From: Actinia tenebrosa | Taxonomy: Eukaryota > Cnidaria > Anthozoa > Actiniaria > Actiniidae | Direction of reading: 5' to 3' | Length of the DNA: 64,000 nucleotides | Assembly: GCF_009602425.1 (NCBI RefSeq) | Contig: NW_022258004.1 | Location: 274,457-338,456 of the forward strand | Shown here: piece by piece, positions 49,811-62,138 of the stretch | How positions within the stretch are numbered: position 1 is the first letter of the stretch | How the letters are laid out: every line of letters begins with the position of its first letter | Program-made: the position numbers and the translations under genes | The notes under the pieces: model-generated | What the model saw: the letters and a program-made list of their open reading frames with translations, nothing else | The model's database searches: none | What the model was told of the DNA's origin: nothing

Positions 49811-50329
49811 AAATATGGTGTCACACGACTGGTGTCTTTCGCGCCATATGCAAACTCACTAGCGACGCAAGCATAAACATAAGATGAAGGTACTATAGTT
49901 TCGACTGAATGTTTTGATCCGACCCAAAAAGAAATGACAATGCGTCTAAAAGTCTGCACTTGTTTGATCTAAGGCTCACGTTAAAACGAAAACAGTTTTA
50001 TTAACACGTCAGTTAAGTTTCACAAAATCAGGTGCAAACAATGTGTCCTTTCTTTCTTTTCTTCAAGGGAGCTTTTTTATCAAGATACGTTTCCTCGAAA
50101 CGCGAAACATTACTAGAAACAATTCCATATTTTTATAAGTTGTTTGCCAATTTAAAGCCTTATTGGCATGGTTAAGTTATTTACTGATTTTAATCTTATC
50201 TCTCAGTCAAATTCGTGTCAAACGTTGCCGATTGTTTGCCTATTTCAGACCAAACGACTATTCTTGAAGTGCAATCACGTGACAGAAAAATCCTAAGAAT
50301 AGCGTGCAATGACTGAGTCTACCTAAAAA

Positions 50330-50450
50330 TTCATACTCATACACATACACCTACTCCCACTGCTACTCCTACTCCTATTCATACTTATACTCATACTTAT
50401 ACTCATACTCATATACTCCTACTCATATACTGATACTCATATACTGATAA
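50330..50450. repeat. (ACTCAT)n-type array, plus orientation
   Basis: Irregular ACTCATACTTAT/ACTCCT units. They are the complement of the GAGTATGAGCAT arrays just to the right, so the two can pair as a hairpin. Confidence 0.8.
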
Positions 50451-50459
50451 TTTGTTTCA

Positions 50460-50831
50460 ATTGTAAATGTCGCATTCGTTCCCCTCTTTAATGAGTATGA
50501 GCATGAGTATGAGCATGAGCATGAGCATGAGCATGAGCATGAGCATGAGCATGAGCATATGAGTATATGAGTATATCCAAGTGGCTCTCTATCAAATGAA
50601 TTTAAGTAAATTCGAATCGTGAGTTTTTTTAATAATTTTAAAAAGNTGTAAATGTCGCATTCGTTCCCCTCTTTAATGAGCATGAGCATGAGCATGAGTA
50701 TGAGTATGAGTATAAGCATGAGCATGAGTATGAGTATGAGCATATGAGTATATGAGTATATCCAAGTGGCTCTCTATCAAATGAATTTAAGTAAATTCGA
50801 ATCGTGAGTTTTTTTAATAATTTTAAAAAGA
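50460..50831. repeat. 185-bp tandem duplication with nested hexamer arrays
   Basis: Two units, 50460-50645 and 50646-50831. Each starts TGTAAATGTCGCATTCG, carries a (GAGCAT)n/(GAGTAT)n array, and ends with CCAAGTGGCTCTCTATC plus an AT-rich tail. The arrays differ in order of GAGCAT and GAGTAT, the outer parts hardly at all. Open minus-strand frames here are repeat artefacts. Confidence 0.88.
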
Positions 50832-50839
50832 ACAAGATA

Positions 50840-53570
50840 GGCTCAATATTGAGGGGTCCAATAGACGGTCCTGTGGTATTCCTTAGTATTTCAATATTGC
50901 CTGAAAACCTTAACGTTTTTTGAATAAGTCATTCGTTATTAAAAAAGTTCGCTGAAAATTGCCTATCAAAGTCTATCAAGATCAACATCATCTTTTGCGT
51001 AATTAAAAACAATGAGGAGGTCAGTACAGGGGAGTCGAATGAAAACTAGTGAAGATTAAGGATATTTCATGCAAAACCTCTTTATGTGAATCATGGATTC
51101 TTAGCTCTAAATTACAGTTTCCATGGAAAATTCAACAAGCTGACTAAAATCCTTTGAATTGTCAAAACGTGTTTATTTTTGAAATAATTCTGAGGAACTG
51201 ACATTTGCACGGCTCAAATTTCGGTTATGGAATCTCTTATGGTTCCTTAATTTTTTTATACCATTCATTTTTAGTGCACTGACAAATTAAAACTTCTAAC
51301 TTGAAATGAAATTGACAAAAACAAGTTAAAACTTCGTGTGTGAGCAACAGAATAAAGTGAATTAATCACTGGAAACAAATGAAATTATGTCCAAACGATT
51401 TCAGTATCACAATACAGTTGCTAAGCAGGTTATTTGAACCAAAACGTTTCCCACATGTCAATCCCACTGACATATTATGGCAAACTTCTCAAGAACAACT
51501 CCAGTTTTTTAAAAATCTCTTTTGAGTAATGATTTTTTTTTTAGATCTCTTGGGGATTTTAGGTCATTATCCTGACCGTGTGTGTGCCTCCGGGCAAAAT
51601 GAAATGACTGATGCTCTTAGCTGGAATTAAACTTGAAATTATTACTCTTTTAAGGTTTCGAATATAAATGGGTGATAAATAAGCGTTGCAATGAATTGAG
51701 ACCATTTAATTATACTCTGTACGTTTTTCTTGCCCTTTTTTCGCATGTGCTAATTTATTGGGGACTGTGAAATCATTTTGAAATAATTGAAATTGATGGG
51801 AATGGAAAAGTGTAGGCATATTTAGGAGAATGAAATTTATTTACAAGTTACTTATTGCTTTGCTCTGACAGTACGGGTACTGCTGGAGGGAATAAGAAGT
51901 AGGAATAAATTCAGAAGTGTAGGATGGGAGAGGGGATGGGTGGGATAGAAGGACAAACAGGGAAGGGAGGACGAAGTGGGAAGTGAGGAGAAGGCGTAGG
52001 GAGGAAGAAAGATGGTGGGTACATGGATTTCCAATAGCTATATAAACTAATAAGTTCCCCTCTCTTTGCTTCTTTTTTACCTGGCTTAGCCGAATGAAGC
52101 ACTGCCCTACAGCCAGGTATGGTACTCTATAAATTATAAGTTACTAAGAGACCTAAATGTCAATTCAAACATGTCAACTACGAATGGAGACCGGAAAGTC
52201 TATTTCAAATTCACTCACAAAAAGCCTCCTATTTAAAAGTTCAAGTAGCTTAGTTCCTTATAGCGATCAATATTCAAAACTTCCCAACTGCTACAAATAA
52301 AATGGCAATGTTTTAAAATATATTCCAGTCTTTGTAAAAATTGAATATTTCTGTTGTGAGGCAGCCTTCATTTTATCTGAAAATTCAATTAATATTTCTT
52401 ATCGATTTGTTCTTATTTGAAACAACAATTGAATTTGTTAATCACAAAATGAACGAACATGAATAAACTGGTTATCGACCAGCCATGCAACTGGCTTATC
52501 TGAATCGATTCATTGCCGTGCTATCAAATATATTTTAACTATTCAAGAGCCTTGAAGCCTGCGTACAATATAATAGCATCTAGCCGCCTACAACTAGGAG
52601 GATATTTTTAAGGGCAATTTTGAAGGTACTAATACTATTAATTCTTATTTCTTTATTCATATTACTGTTTTCTTTTAGTAAGTTATTACTTAAATGTGAT
52701 CAGTAATCCATTTTGTTATATCTGACAAGAATACAACGAAGTGGTTCTTTCCCATTTAGGGTTTTTTCTCTATCACCTTCACTTCGCTTTCTTTCTTTCT
52801 TTTTTCTTCCTTTTTTTTTTTTTTTTTTTNTTTTTTTTTTTTTTTTTTTTTCCTATTTAAATGGAATGCCTTGCTATATCTTAAAGACTCAGATAACCTA
52901 TATTGCCTTGAATTGAAAACCCTCCGACAATATCAAATAGCTATTGGCTGCGGCGTACAATTCTCTCCACCTTCCTCGCCGCATTTTTTAATCAATAGTT
53001 CGGTAAGCAACAGAAGCCGGTTGACAGCTGGTCATTTCAAGAGTGGTTTACTAAACTAAATCTATTTTTACTGCCTTGGTGCTTCGCACACAAAGGGAAT
53101 TGTCTACTAAACGCTAAGAAATTAAACCTAACCGCAAACATTATTTTTTTGAGTCGCTCCATAGCAGCAGGAATCCGGAGCTTTGGTGAACAAGGCACAT
53201 TAAAACTGATCAACAAGAATAATCTTGCGCTTTAGTTTTGACTAAAAAGCGTTGTACGAATTGTTGCTTCAAGAAGTTTTGGTTTGAAGTGGTTTGCGTT
53301 TCTATAGCATCGTTGCTTTAAGGAAGAGTACTAAATGTTTGCACTTATTAACACTCAACTGATTATTGGATGGCAATATTCTAGGCACATAACCGACTTT
53401 ATACTTCACTCAATGGTATTTGAATATGAAAGAGGCTTTCTGGGTGGTTTACTGTGTGGGCAATAGTGATAAAAGGCAGAATTGAGTAAATTGATTTTGG
53501 GAAATAAGTAATTAAAACAAAGAGGAGACGAGACGAGACGGGAGAGCATGATACTCGGGTTTTTAGAATG
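50840..53570. other. Intergenic, with poly-T tract
   Basis: Contains the pyrimidine tract 52790-52851 (T-runs with one N) and a purine-rich stretch at 51880-52020. No gene is supported. Confidence 0.4.
52802..52851. repeat. Long T-run
   Basis: About 45 T with one N; the length is probably unreliable in the assembly. Confidence 0.85.
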
Positions 53571-53574
53571 CCAG

Positions 53575-53677
53575 AAATGAAATGAAAAATTGATAAAATG
53601 AAAAACTGATGAAATGAAAAATTGATGGTATAAAAAATTGATGAAAGGAAAGGAAAGGAAAGGAAAGGAAAGGAAAC
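53575..53677. repeat. GAAAAATTGAT-like units then (AAAGG)n
   Basis: Several TGAAATGAAAAATTGA-like units run into about seven AAAGG pentamers at 53644-53677. Start of a purine-rich region reaching about 54900. Confidence 0.85.
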
Positions 53678-54072
53678 ATGTAGGAATGGCATGGAAGAAT
53701 AGTAGGGAATATAAGTGAATGGGAAAAGAGAATAAGGAATAGAATATAGAGAAAAGTCTAGCAATTGAGGTCATGGTATATCAGATGAAGTGAGATGAGA
53801 GTGGCTATATATGGAAAGTCGGTATAAGGCCGATATCACATATTAGTGTTATAGGCATCATGATAAAGGATAGGACAGTATGTGAAAAAACGTGATGGAG
53901 AGCATGTATGCTGTAATAACAGAATAGTATGGGAAACTCAGGCCACAATGGAAAGTACAGTACAGTCATATGAACTGCTATATAGAAAAACATGGCAATT
54001 GAAAGCTAAAGGAAAGCACAAGTGAAAAAAAAGAGAATAGGAAAGATGGCACAGGAAAAGAAAGCTTTGTAA

Positions 54073-54336
54073 CTATGTATTGTTACAAAGAGCACGGCAT
54101 AATCCATGGGGAAAAATCCGGACTAATGATACCAGGAAGCTATTGTGTCGACTCCAGCGCCGATATCGCTTGACCTTGTAATTATTAGACAGCCATTTCT
54201 CTGCCGGCTTCAGCAAATCTTTCCTTCCTGAAACGTCCCGCGAACTTGATCCAACAAACTGAGCGTTAGGAAGTTTAAAACTGTTAAGTAGGCCTACTAG
54301 AATACCGGAGGTTTGTTGGCAAACGATATTTAACAT
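54073..54336 (-). CDS. Candidate 87-aa protein or first exon
   Basis: The ATG at 54336 sits in GGCCGCCATG, a strong start context, with a CCAAT box at 54369-54373 (minus sense ATTGG about 35 bp upstream). The product begins MLNIVCQQTSGILVG and has a basic patch KVKRYRRWSRH. It could be complete (TAG at 54073) or end at a weak donor AAG|GTCAAG after NNYK. No family recognised. On the plus strand the same bases read AACATGGCGGCC, a YY1-like element, so this may be only a promoter motif. Confidence 0.35.
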   Translation of the reverse strand: MLNIVCQQTSGILVGLLNSFKLPNAQFVGSSSRDVSGRKDLLKPAEKWLSNNYKVKRYRRWSRHNSFLVSLVRIFPHGLCRALCNNT

Positions 54337-54653
54337 GGCGGCCTGTTAAAACTCGGATTGAGATTTGACCAATAACACTTTGGGTGCACAACTCTTAGAA
54401 TGCTGAGCGGCATATTTGTCGTAGTCAATACTAACTAACGAAATAATAATGAGAAATAGGGAAAAGAACTTGGAAAACGGAATGAATAAATAACAAATAA
54501 ACTAACGGAATAAAAAGTATAAAGAAAAAGTGGAAAAGGCGAAAGAAAGAGGAAAGTGATACAGCAAACGAACGAAAGTATAAAAAAAAAAAGAGAAATA
54601 ATTGAAAAATATAGAAAAAGAGAGGTAATGGAAGGAATAATGGAATAAAGCCT

Positions 54654-54745
54654 AGGATATATACCCTGAGAGCAGAGTCTCCCGCTTTTACCTCCTCTAC
54701 GGGCGAGAGGAGGGTAAAAGACTCTGCTCTCAGGGTAAGGATATA
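54654..54745. mobile_element. 76-bp hairpin MITE with perfect 8-bp TSD
   Basis: TACCCTGAGAGCAGAGTCT at the left (54662) pairs with AGACTCTGCTCTCAGGGTA at the right (to 54737), and the pairing continues inward past a 5-base bulge to CCTCCTCT/AGAGGAGG with a 7-base loop. AGGATATA stands on both sides (54654-54661, 54738-54745). An 8-bp duplication fits hAT, P or Merlin elements; the family is left open. Confidence 0.88.
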
Positions 54746-54988
54746 GAATGAAGAAAACTTACAAACAAACGAAAGGAAGAGTGAAAAGAAAACAGAAAAA
54801 GAAATAGGAAAAGCACAAGGAGAGACATGGGAGGAAGAAAGACCAAATACAACAAACGAAAAACGGTACCATTTTATAAGGAACAAGAAACAATTTAGAG
54901 AAAATAAATGGATTATGCCACCACTAGAAGAAGTATGAAGCATAAATGAATGCAAACAGTAAACGTTAACGAACGCCATGACCTCCTT

Positions 54989-55069
54989 ACAGCTTCGCAC
55001 AGCCATTTGTACAACTGCTTGAAACTTTTCACGTTGTTTCCGAGTTCGCTCCAAAACTACTGCAAGCCT
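54989..55069 (-). CDS. Weak candidate internal exon
   Basis: Minus strand: acceptor TAGGCTTGCAG, then codons for VLERTRKQREKFQAVVQMAV, to donor AGCT|GTAAGG. The peptide looks like a charged amphipathic helix. It lies upstream of the ATG at 54336, so it would belong to another transcript. Evidence is only the splice-like signals and composition. Confidence 0.15.
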
Positions 55070-55089
55070 AACAATAACATCTAATTAAT

Positions 55090-58000
55090 GCGACGCGTGA
55101 GACGATTATTGATTTAATATTAATAAGATCAACACTTCCGCTAGCGTCACTACTAATCTGTTTTTCAAACAGTAGTTCTGTCTTAGGGAGGTTAAAACTC
55201 TTGCTGTCTAGGCCCAGTTCCTTGGACCGTCAGTTACCGACTGAGTTCCAGTAATGGCTTCTTTGGGACAATGCTTTCTATCACTATAAGTACTTTCTGC
55301 CTATGAGTATTAGTTTATTTCCTGAGCGTTTCCTTCGCTCAATAGGTATGTACATTTGGTATTTTTGTACCGTTTTAATTCGCCCATAAACAAATTCAGT
55401 AGCATTTTCAGCCGTCCTTAAGTGCTGTAGTATGCAGCTAATGGCCAAAGATTTACTAACTCTAACAGGAAAAGCACTCTTTTTTGTCAAAGAACACTTG
55501 AAGTATTTGTTTTATAAATGGAAGAATGAGAGCCAAGTACATGTTGATTTTGTAGGACTGTAAACAGTGGACGATAATCAATTTAAACCCCTTCATCTGT
55601 CTTCTCTTCAACGACCACACTCGTAAAGGGTCACAATTTTCCTAAAGAAGCTCCACAGGAAAAAGGTAATTCTACAACAATCTTAACTCCAAATTCCTTC
55701 CTTACTATTTAAAAGCTATATTCACCCATTCCAAAAGCCCGAAAAGCCCCACCAACTCGTCCGGGCACAAAATTAGAATATTCTATCTGTTTTGAAGGTT
55801 TTCCACCAAGCAGTCAACCTTAATAGTAAGAGGGTCAAAATTCGGCAGAAGTCTCAATGACAGTACTTGGGAGGTACCTATGACAACTTGAGGTTTTAGG
55901 TTTCTTTCCATTAACTTTAAAGGGGAACTAGTAGACTTCTTAACACAAAAGCCCTTTGGGATTGACCTGAGGCCAGCTAGTCTAAAAACAAGGGGGGATA
56001 TTTACCAAAGGTAAGAGTGATTCGTTACAGCGAAAAGATATCCGAATTTAAGCCATTCAGTTAGGAAAGAAAGGATGCTTAGAAACTGAAGTTATTTCAG
56101 CTGCATCTTTTCAGTGAATTCTTCAGCGATGTAGTTTTTTGTGAAAATTTGTCGATAAAATCAAAGTCCAAATTTTATTTCATTCACTCTTGTTTTTGAA
56201 ATAGCACGAGTCCAATACGTGTGATTTCTCGTGTCATATAGTGGATTAACGAGCAGTAGTTTTTCGTATCTTCGAGCTGATAGACTGAACATGGTAAACA
56301 GTTGTTTTTCGTATCTTCGAGCTGATAGACTGAACATGGTAAACAAACAACTCGAAAAATCACTTTTAAGTTATTATAAGCGATACTAAAAGATTCAATG
56401 AATTACATAACCTAAAATAGCACACAGAAAAAGAAGTCATATACAAGTTCTACTACTACTTTTAAAAAAAAAGTTTCGTAAAAGCTTAGACCATGAAAAC
56501 TAGTTTTTGTTGGTTCGTGCTTTCAGTACAGGTTCCAAGAAAATTTGCATACCTAAGTTTTCATCTATTTAATGTCAGATGTTTGGCATCACCCATTTTA
56601 ATGCTTAGCTTGCAATAAGTTAATCAGTTAATCATATCAAATTGTACAGATGTACATTTTTTCGTGACTTCCAACGAACTTTACGTATGAAATTGCTGTG
56701 TGGTAGAAAAGTGCCCTTGCATGCTCTCTTTTAAACTCCGGGACAGTTTGGCCGAGCAACAGGATGATTGATATGAGAGTAAAGGTCACTTTAGGAGACG
56801 AAAACCTGTTTTGCATATGTCGGTGGCTTAACAGTTACCTCGTTGAGCATTTGTTTCGAATTTGATTAATTTGGTAGTAAATGGGCACTATTATTTCAGG
56901 TATAAAGCCCCCGGCTGAATGTTGGATGTTAAAACTCATTCACGAGACTTTTGTACTTGTACACAAACCAACGTGTTTGTTCAGAACAGGTCACTGGAAA
57001 AAAAATACCGCCCTAATTTGGTTCTAACTTGGTTCCCAATGAATAGAAGAAAGAAGAAGACTTGTAAAGAAGGACCGGCTTTTTTCTTTCTTTTTTTTTA
57101 TTTATTTATTTAGTTTTTTTTTTTTTTTTAATTACTAACTAAAAAAATCAAGAAGTTTATAATTACAGAGGCCGATATCTTGTGGAATCGGGTTTAAAGA
57201 TGACACATCAGCAGTATTCTCTCATTATATTAATTAGTGATGGAAATATTAACAAAGAAAAATAAACATGAAGAACGAAGAATAGAACGCGTTTTCCGCT
57301 AAAAATAGAACATAAAAACCCTGCTTTTATTCATTGCTCACAATTTCATGCGAGGTTAAAATTAAGCAAGCTCTGATTAAACATCATCAGTCTTGGGTTT
57401 TTCTAGATTTTTTCACGGGTTCAGTGACGAATGAATTTTTTCAACGTCTCTCTTAATTAACTAACCCGAAGAAAGCTTCTGACTTGTTTCACTATTAAGC
57501 ACTTGTCCGTTCGTGCGTCCGTGCCGACCTTTCTAGGACTCTTGACGTTGTCGATAAAGAACGATATGTGCTGTGTACATTTGCGCAAGCTGTCTAAGTT
57601 TTAAATTTAGCTGTTTAGTTTTGCAACGTTCTCTCGACATTAAATTCCAGTTCAAAATCGTGGACTGATCGTTACGGTTGTTGCCTGCATATTAATAACT
57701 GAATCAACGAAAGACAGCAAATAATGTTAAAATGTTACACGTACTCGCTCTGAAAATGAGCTAGGGCAAAGTAAACTTCCAACATTTAATCTCAGTTTAA
57801 TTTTGCAAAATTTCTGAACGGGCTTTAGTCCGACCTTTTCAGAAAATAATTCATTTTTCTAGGAAGCTTTGGCATAATAATTTGTTTCCTTCCTAAGCAA
57901 AAGTCCAGTTTTAGTCTACTGATTTCTCAACGTAAGCAGATGGGATTTTTCAACTTCATTTCTGCTCCTACGTTTTTAAAGGTCACTGATTCCCACGACC

Positions 58001-58240
58001 CGCATCGAAAAGGCCACATAACGAGCCATGGATGTAAACGCCCCAATGGGCTTCATGACAGATCACTTGCTGAAAGCTTCGTCGAGTGGAATGAGAACTC
58101 AAGAAATCTCGACCTTTGAAAAGTTCACGACTAAAAGCAAACAAACACGAAAACCACATCAAGGCTGATTCTACTCGTTGGATTTTTTCTAATAAAAGAA
58201 TCATTTTCAATAATCTTTTCTAAAGATCAGAATTTCATAG
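55090..58240. other. Intergenic, one small tandem duplication
   Basis: No gene supported. A T-rich run lies at 57078-57129. Confidence 0.4.
56255..56345. repeat. 45-bp unit, two tandem copies
   Basis: Two nearly identical copies containing TTTTTCGTATCTTCGAGCTG; period 45 bp. A recent duplication. Confidence 0.88.
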
Positions 58241-58249
58241 AGAAATTTT

Positions 58250-58510
58250 GGCGCGCTTTTTACCAGTTCGACGCGCCTGCGCAAATTGGAGGGGCGGTCG
58301 CATAATTTGATACATCAAACAAGGCGGGAAGCTGTGAAGTATATTTCACAAAGAAGTTGAGTGGTTGATTGGTGAGAATGCAATCACTGCAGCGTGGGTG
58401 GTAGAGTCAGCTCTTCTACTTTTCCTTAGAGGTCTTCTTATGTTTGTAGTTTGTTGAAAAGCGTGTGATTTTCCGTTGAAATAAGCAGTGGAGATAAGTG
58501 TTCATTGAAG
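58250..58510 (+). promoter_or_regulatory. Possible CpG-rich promoter and noncoding first exon
   Basis: A local rise in CpG (GCGCGC, CGACGCGCC) with a GC box GGGGCGG (58291), an E2F-like GGCGGGAA (58323) and a CCAAT box in reverse (ATTGG at 58368). A donor-like TTGAAG|GTAACC ends the stretch at 58510. No ATG frame of note. It could start a gene running to the exon at 62139, but nothing seen links them. Confidence 0.3.
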
Positions 58511-58519
58511 GTAACCATC

Positions 58520-61500
58520 CAGACCTAACTTTTTTCATTCGCCGTCCAATTTATATTGTATTTTACTCCCTAATCTAAATGAAACTCAAAAAATATTCAT
58601 TTATTTATCTATTATTTCATTTTATCATTTTATTTTTATCTATTTTATTTGATAAATATCTTTTTGGTATCACACTGGTACTAAGTCAATGCAGCCAGTT
58701 TGATCTCAAAAATTAACTTTTCTGCTATATGTGAGCGGTGAAATTGGTCTTAAATTATCATCTGTGTTCCTGCTGTTTCGTTTGTCGGACGCACAAACAA
58801 ACCTATTGATAATTAAAAATACATTATCCTAATTCTCAAAAATATAATTCTTAAAAAGAAGAAACTGGTTGGCTATATAAATACGAACTGTAAAAAACAT
58901 CGGAAAAAAATGATGATGGGGACTAATGGGTGCATAAAATATTGCAAAAAATATATTCGACATCAACTTTTAGCATCAACTTTTGGCTTCTCATTCTTCA
59001 AAACAAAATGAATTAATATTGAAAAGCAAAACGCCAGAGTTTTGTTTTGAAAACATCTTTCCATAACAATGTACAATATTCTCTAGGTTTCAAAGGAGTT
59101 TTTAATGAAAAGCTTCGCACAAAAATAAACCTAGTTAATAATTGATCCCATTTCGTGATCAAAAAGAAGTTGTTTATATGTGAGACAAGGAAAGACGTTC
59201 TTATTGACTTGTAAATGCCAAAGTTGATTAGTTTTCTCGATGTGAGCTAGGGTTTTCATAAACGTCATACGTTTGTAATGAAGATCTCTGCACCTGTACA
59301 TTAATTTAAGACGTGAAGGTAATATTGTGATGAACGGTAGAATCAGCTTCAATCGTCCCATCAACTACACTATAAAGTGCTAAAAAAATATCGGCAATAG
59401 CTATATTTTTTAAGTTATCAAGTGTGTTTTAAAAGAGCATTATTTTTAGCCCATCTTACCCTACAGACTTGGTCGGCCATTGTTGAGCTTCCAGTCAGTT
59501 ATTGTTTGCAGTTTATTTTATCATGGGGTAAAATACTTGAATCATAGGCTATCTAAATAAGTTATATCAGGCTAATTCAGTGCCTCTACTGGAAAAAATT
59601 AACGCCGGAGCAAGTATATGTACCCTTATCACTGCATTACTCATTCCTAAATAAGTTTCCATAGGCTCTGAAATGAAAATCAGCTATCAAAGGATATATA
59701 CTACTGGGAGTGTGGAAAAAAAATAATTCGCCCAGTATGGGTCGAAAAAGCTTTAGACAATTGTATTTCCACAAAATCCAGAACAATATCGGATTTCCGT
59801 GGGAAAAAAAAATTATGCAAAACTTCTTATACGACAATCCCTCTGTTTGATTGACTGCAGTACTATGGCCTTGTTTCATTAGTCTTTTTAGCGATGAGGT
59901 ATCTGGATCAAGAAATACCTGTTCTCAACTAAAACAATGGTGTCCATTGAAGAAGTCTCTTTACCTCATCAACGTAACTTATGCTATTTAAGTGGCTGCA
60001 GTGTGCTATCATAACCATTTTCTTCCTGTCTTGAGCTTAAAATAATGCTACATCATCACACATTTGTTTTTTCAAGCAACAGAAGTAAGAAACTGAGAGT
60101 CTATTTTTGGTTTTAACATAACCTGGTTTGCTTATTTTTTTAGTCTTTGGTCTTTAAAAAAACCTTCGTTATCTTAATCGCGTGTGTTTTTAAACAACAG
60201 TTTCAAACCAATGTCGTGAACTGGCACAAACTGTCGTATCTTGTCGTGTTTTCTTTGGTATCAATCAATCAGTTTTTCTGGACCAATATTTTAAAACTAA
60301 AGAAGAAACCCGATAAAAATACTGTTTTAAAAAACCCTGATAACATTTCATAGGCCATTATTCCTTCCGTTCGGAGATTGTTCGTTATCCCTGTTTGTGG
60401 CTTAGCAGATATTGGATGGGAAAATGCCAAAAGTTTCAAATTTCATAAGAACTTCTTTTAAAAATTTTTTTAAGGGAGAAAAAAGCAAGAAGGAGCATTC
60501 TTGCGTTAGTTAGTTGCTTATATCTTTTTCCTTTGTCGTTTTTCGTTTTCTGTTCAGCTTTAATGGCAGATTAGAAGATGCTGACTAAATTTACGATGCG
60601 AACTCCATTAAAGGGAATCAAAATAAACACTTATTACTCATTCATAAGATTATAATCTTAGATTTGTGTGCTATTATTAGAGAGGATATGAATGGAAATG
60701 CTAGGTCAACTAAACTTTCCTCGTGATTTGCTGGCTTATTACTTAGGTAGTGCTAATAGCTAAAGTATGTGACAGCATCTAATGCACGTCTTGTCATCTT
60801 TGTAGACACTTCTAATTACGTCGATTATTCGCTTATAACCCAGTCCTTGTGATTGGTCAGTTCTTGTCAATGTTCTTTAATTCAGATGATTGCTAGAGTA
60901 CAGAAGAATATTCTATCACAGTAGATAGGATTACAATAATAGGATGGCTTGTCGACAAACAGATCGCGCCGAATGATACCATCTATCTTACTCTTCTCGT
61001 TGAATCGCACTTGGATACAAACTCGGACTCGTCTTGTAAAATTACTACCTAAGATTGCTATAATGATAACGTCAAAAGGAAATCAGTGAATCTATAGTTT
61101 GTATATAGATTGCCTCTGTGGCCACTTTGATGATTCAACAAATTGCTGTCGGCGAGATCAAGTCCGCGGTTCGGGGTTATGTTACCTAAAGTGCCCTCCC
61201 GCGCTGCGTGAATTCGAAATATAAACAACAATCGTCAATGACCCAAGGCTTTGGACCCAAGAGCCAAATTCTGCCCTTTTTTGCTCATAAGCTCTGTACA
61301 GTGTTATATCAGGTACCTTGGCCATTCACTCACGAAAGACCTGCCTTGGAAGGGTTGGCCAATTCGTAGATACTACTACCGATAAAACAAGGCCGGGACT
61401 GTTACGTTGTGTGCGTGAATCATTAACTTGACATTAGGTAATTGACGTGATTGGCGTTTGTCTTAGGATCCTTTATCTAGAGTACATACAGTATGTCAAA

Positions 61501-62130
61501 GGCATTTTTCGTTTGATTAGCCGTGCAAAATGGATATGACTTTGTGATGCGGTAAGTTCTTTTGCCATTGGTCTTACTATTGAGTATAATAGACTATTGA
61601 GTATAATAGACTCGTATTAGATTCTTAAATCCATTGATTAAGGGCTCCTATTAGTTTATGATGAATTTGGGAGCATTAAGAGCCTTGTGTTTGCAACACA
61701 AGCCTTGGATCGCTGTTGGGTAAAGTGGTCCAGGGATCGATAAGGCAATCCATTGATATCCATATAAATGTAAGGTTCAAGTATGAAGAAAGATATCTGA
61801 TATCCGTGATATTCGCTTTTCCATAGCGTGAAATCCTCACAGCGGATCTTTAAGGGGCCGATCAACAAGACCATTTTTCATTTTTGAAGGTTTGGCGTTG
61901 ATGATTTGGCATGCTTACTCGAGGTGATTGATGCGCTAAGATCAACGATCTATTAATCCCTGTTGTGCGTTGTAAAATTGGACCAGTTTTCGTACTTTCC
62001 TGCTTCGGTGATTTAACACCAGTCCTACAGTGCCACTGACCAATAAGCCAGCCTAAGTAACTTGCTAGTACCAAATAGCTTAGGTTTACTTTGCCAAAGC
62101 ACTTAGTTGTTAGCCCAAAGTCGAATCAAA
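58520..62130. other. No supported exon
   Basis: A frame at about 59280-59335 (+) reads LYINLRREGNIVMN before a weak phase 1 donor, faintly like an FGF first-core exon, but it is short and lacks an acceptor. A 17-bp tandem duplication lies near 61578-61611. Confidence 0.35.
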
Positions 62131-62138
62131 TTTCTCAG

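Noticed and set aside
50423-50835. Minus-strand frames of repeated Cys-Ser and Leu-Ile residues
   Set aside because: Translation of hexamer arrays; six-base units keep any frame open.
53399-53774. Two overlapping minus-strand frames of about 120 aa
   Set aside because: Low-complexity Phe/Ser/Leu-rich translation of purine-rich repeats.
54431-55054. 207-aa minus-strand frame
   Set aside because: Mostly Phe/Leu/Ser-rich translation of A/G-rich DNA and of the hairpin MITE; only its first part has any exon-like look and is listed separately as weak.
59280-59336. LYINLRREGNIVMN before a phase 1 GT, as upstream partner of the 62139 exon
   Set aside because: Only about 19 codons open, weak donor and no acceptor; similarity to the FGF core start is too slight.
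61150-61180. GGTTCGGGGTT resembling a tRNA T-arm
   Set aside because: No cloverleaf can be built around it.
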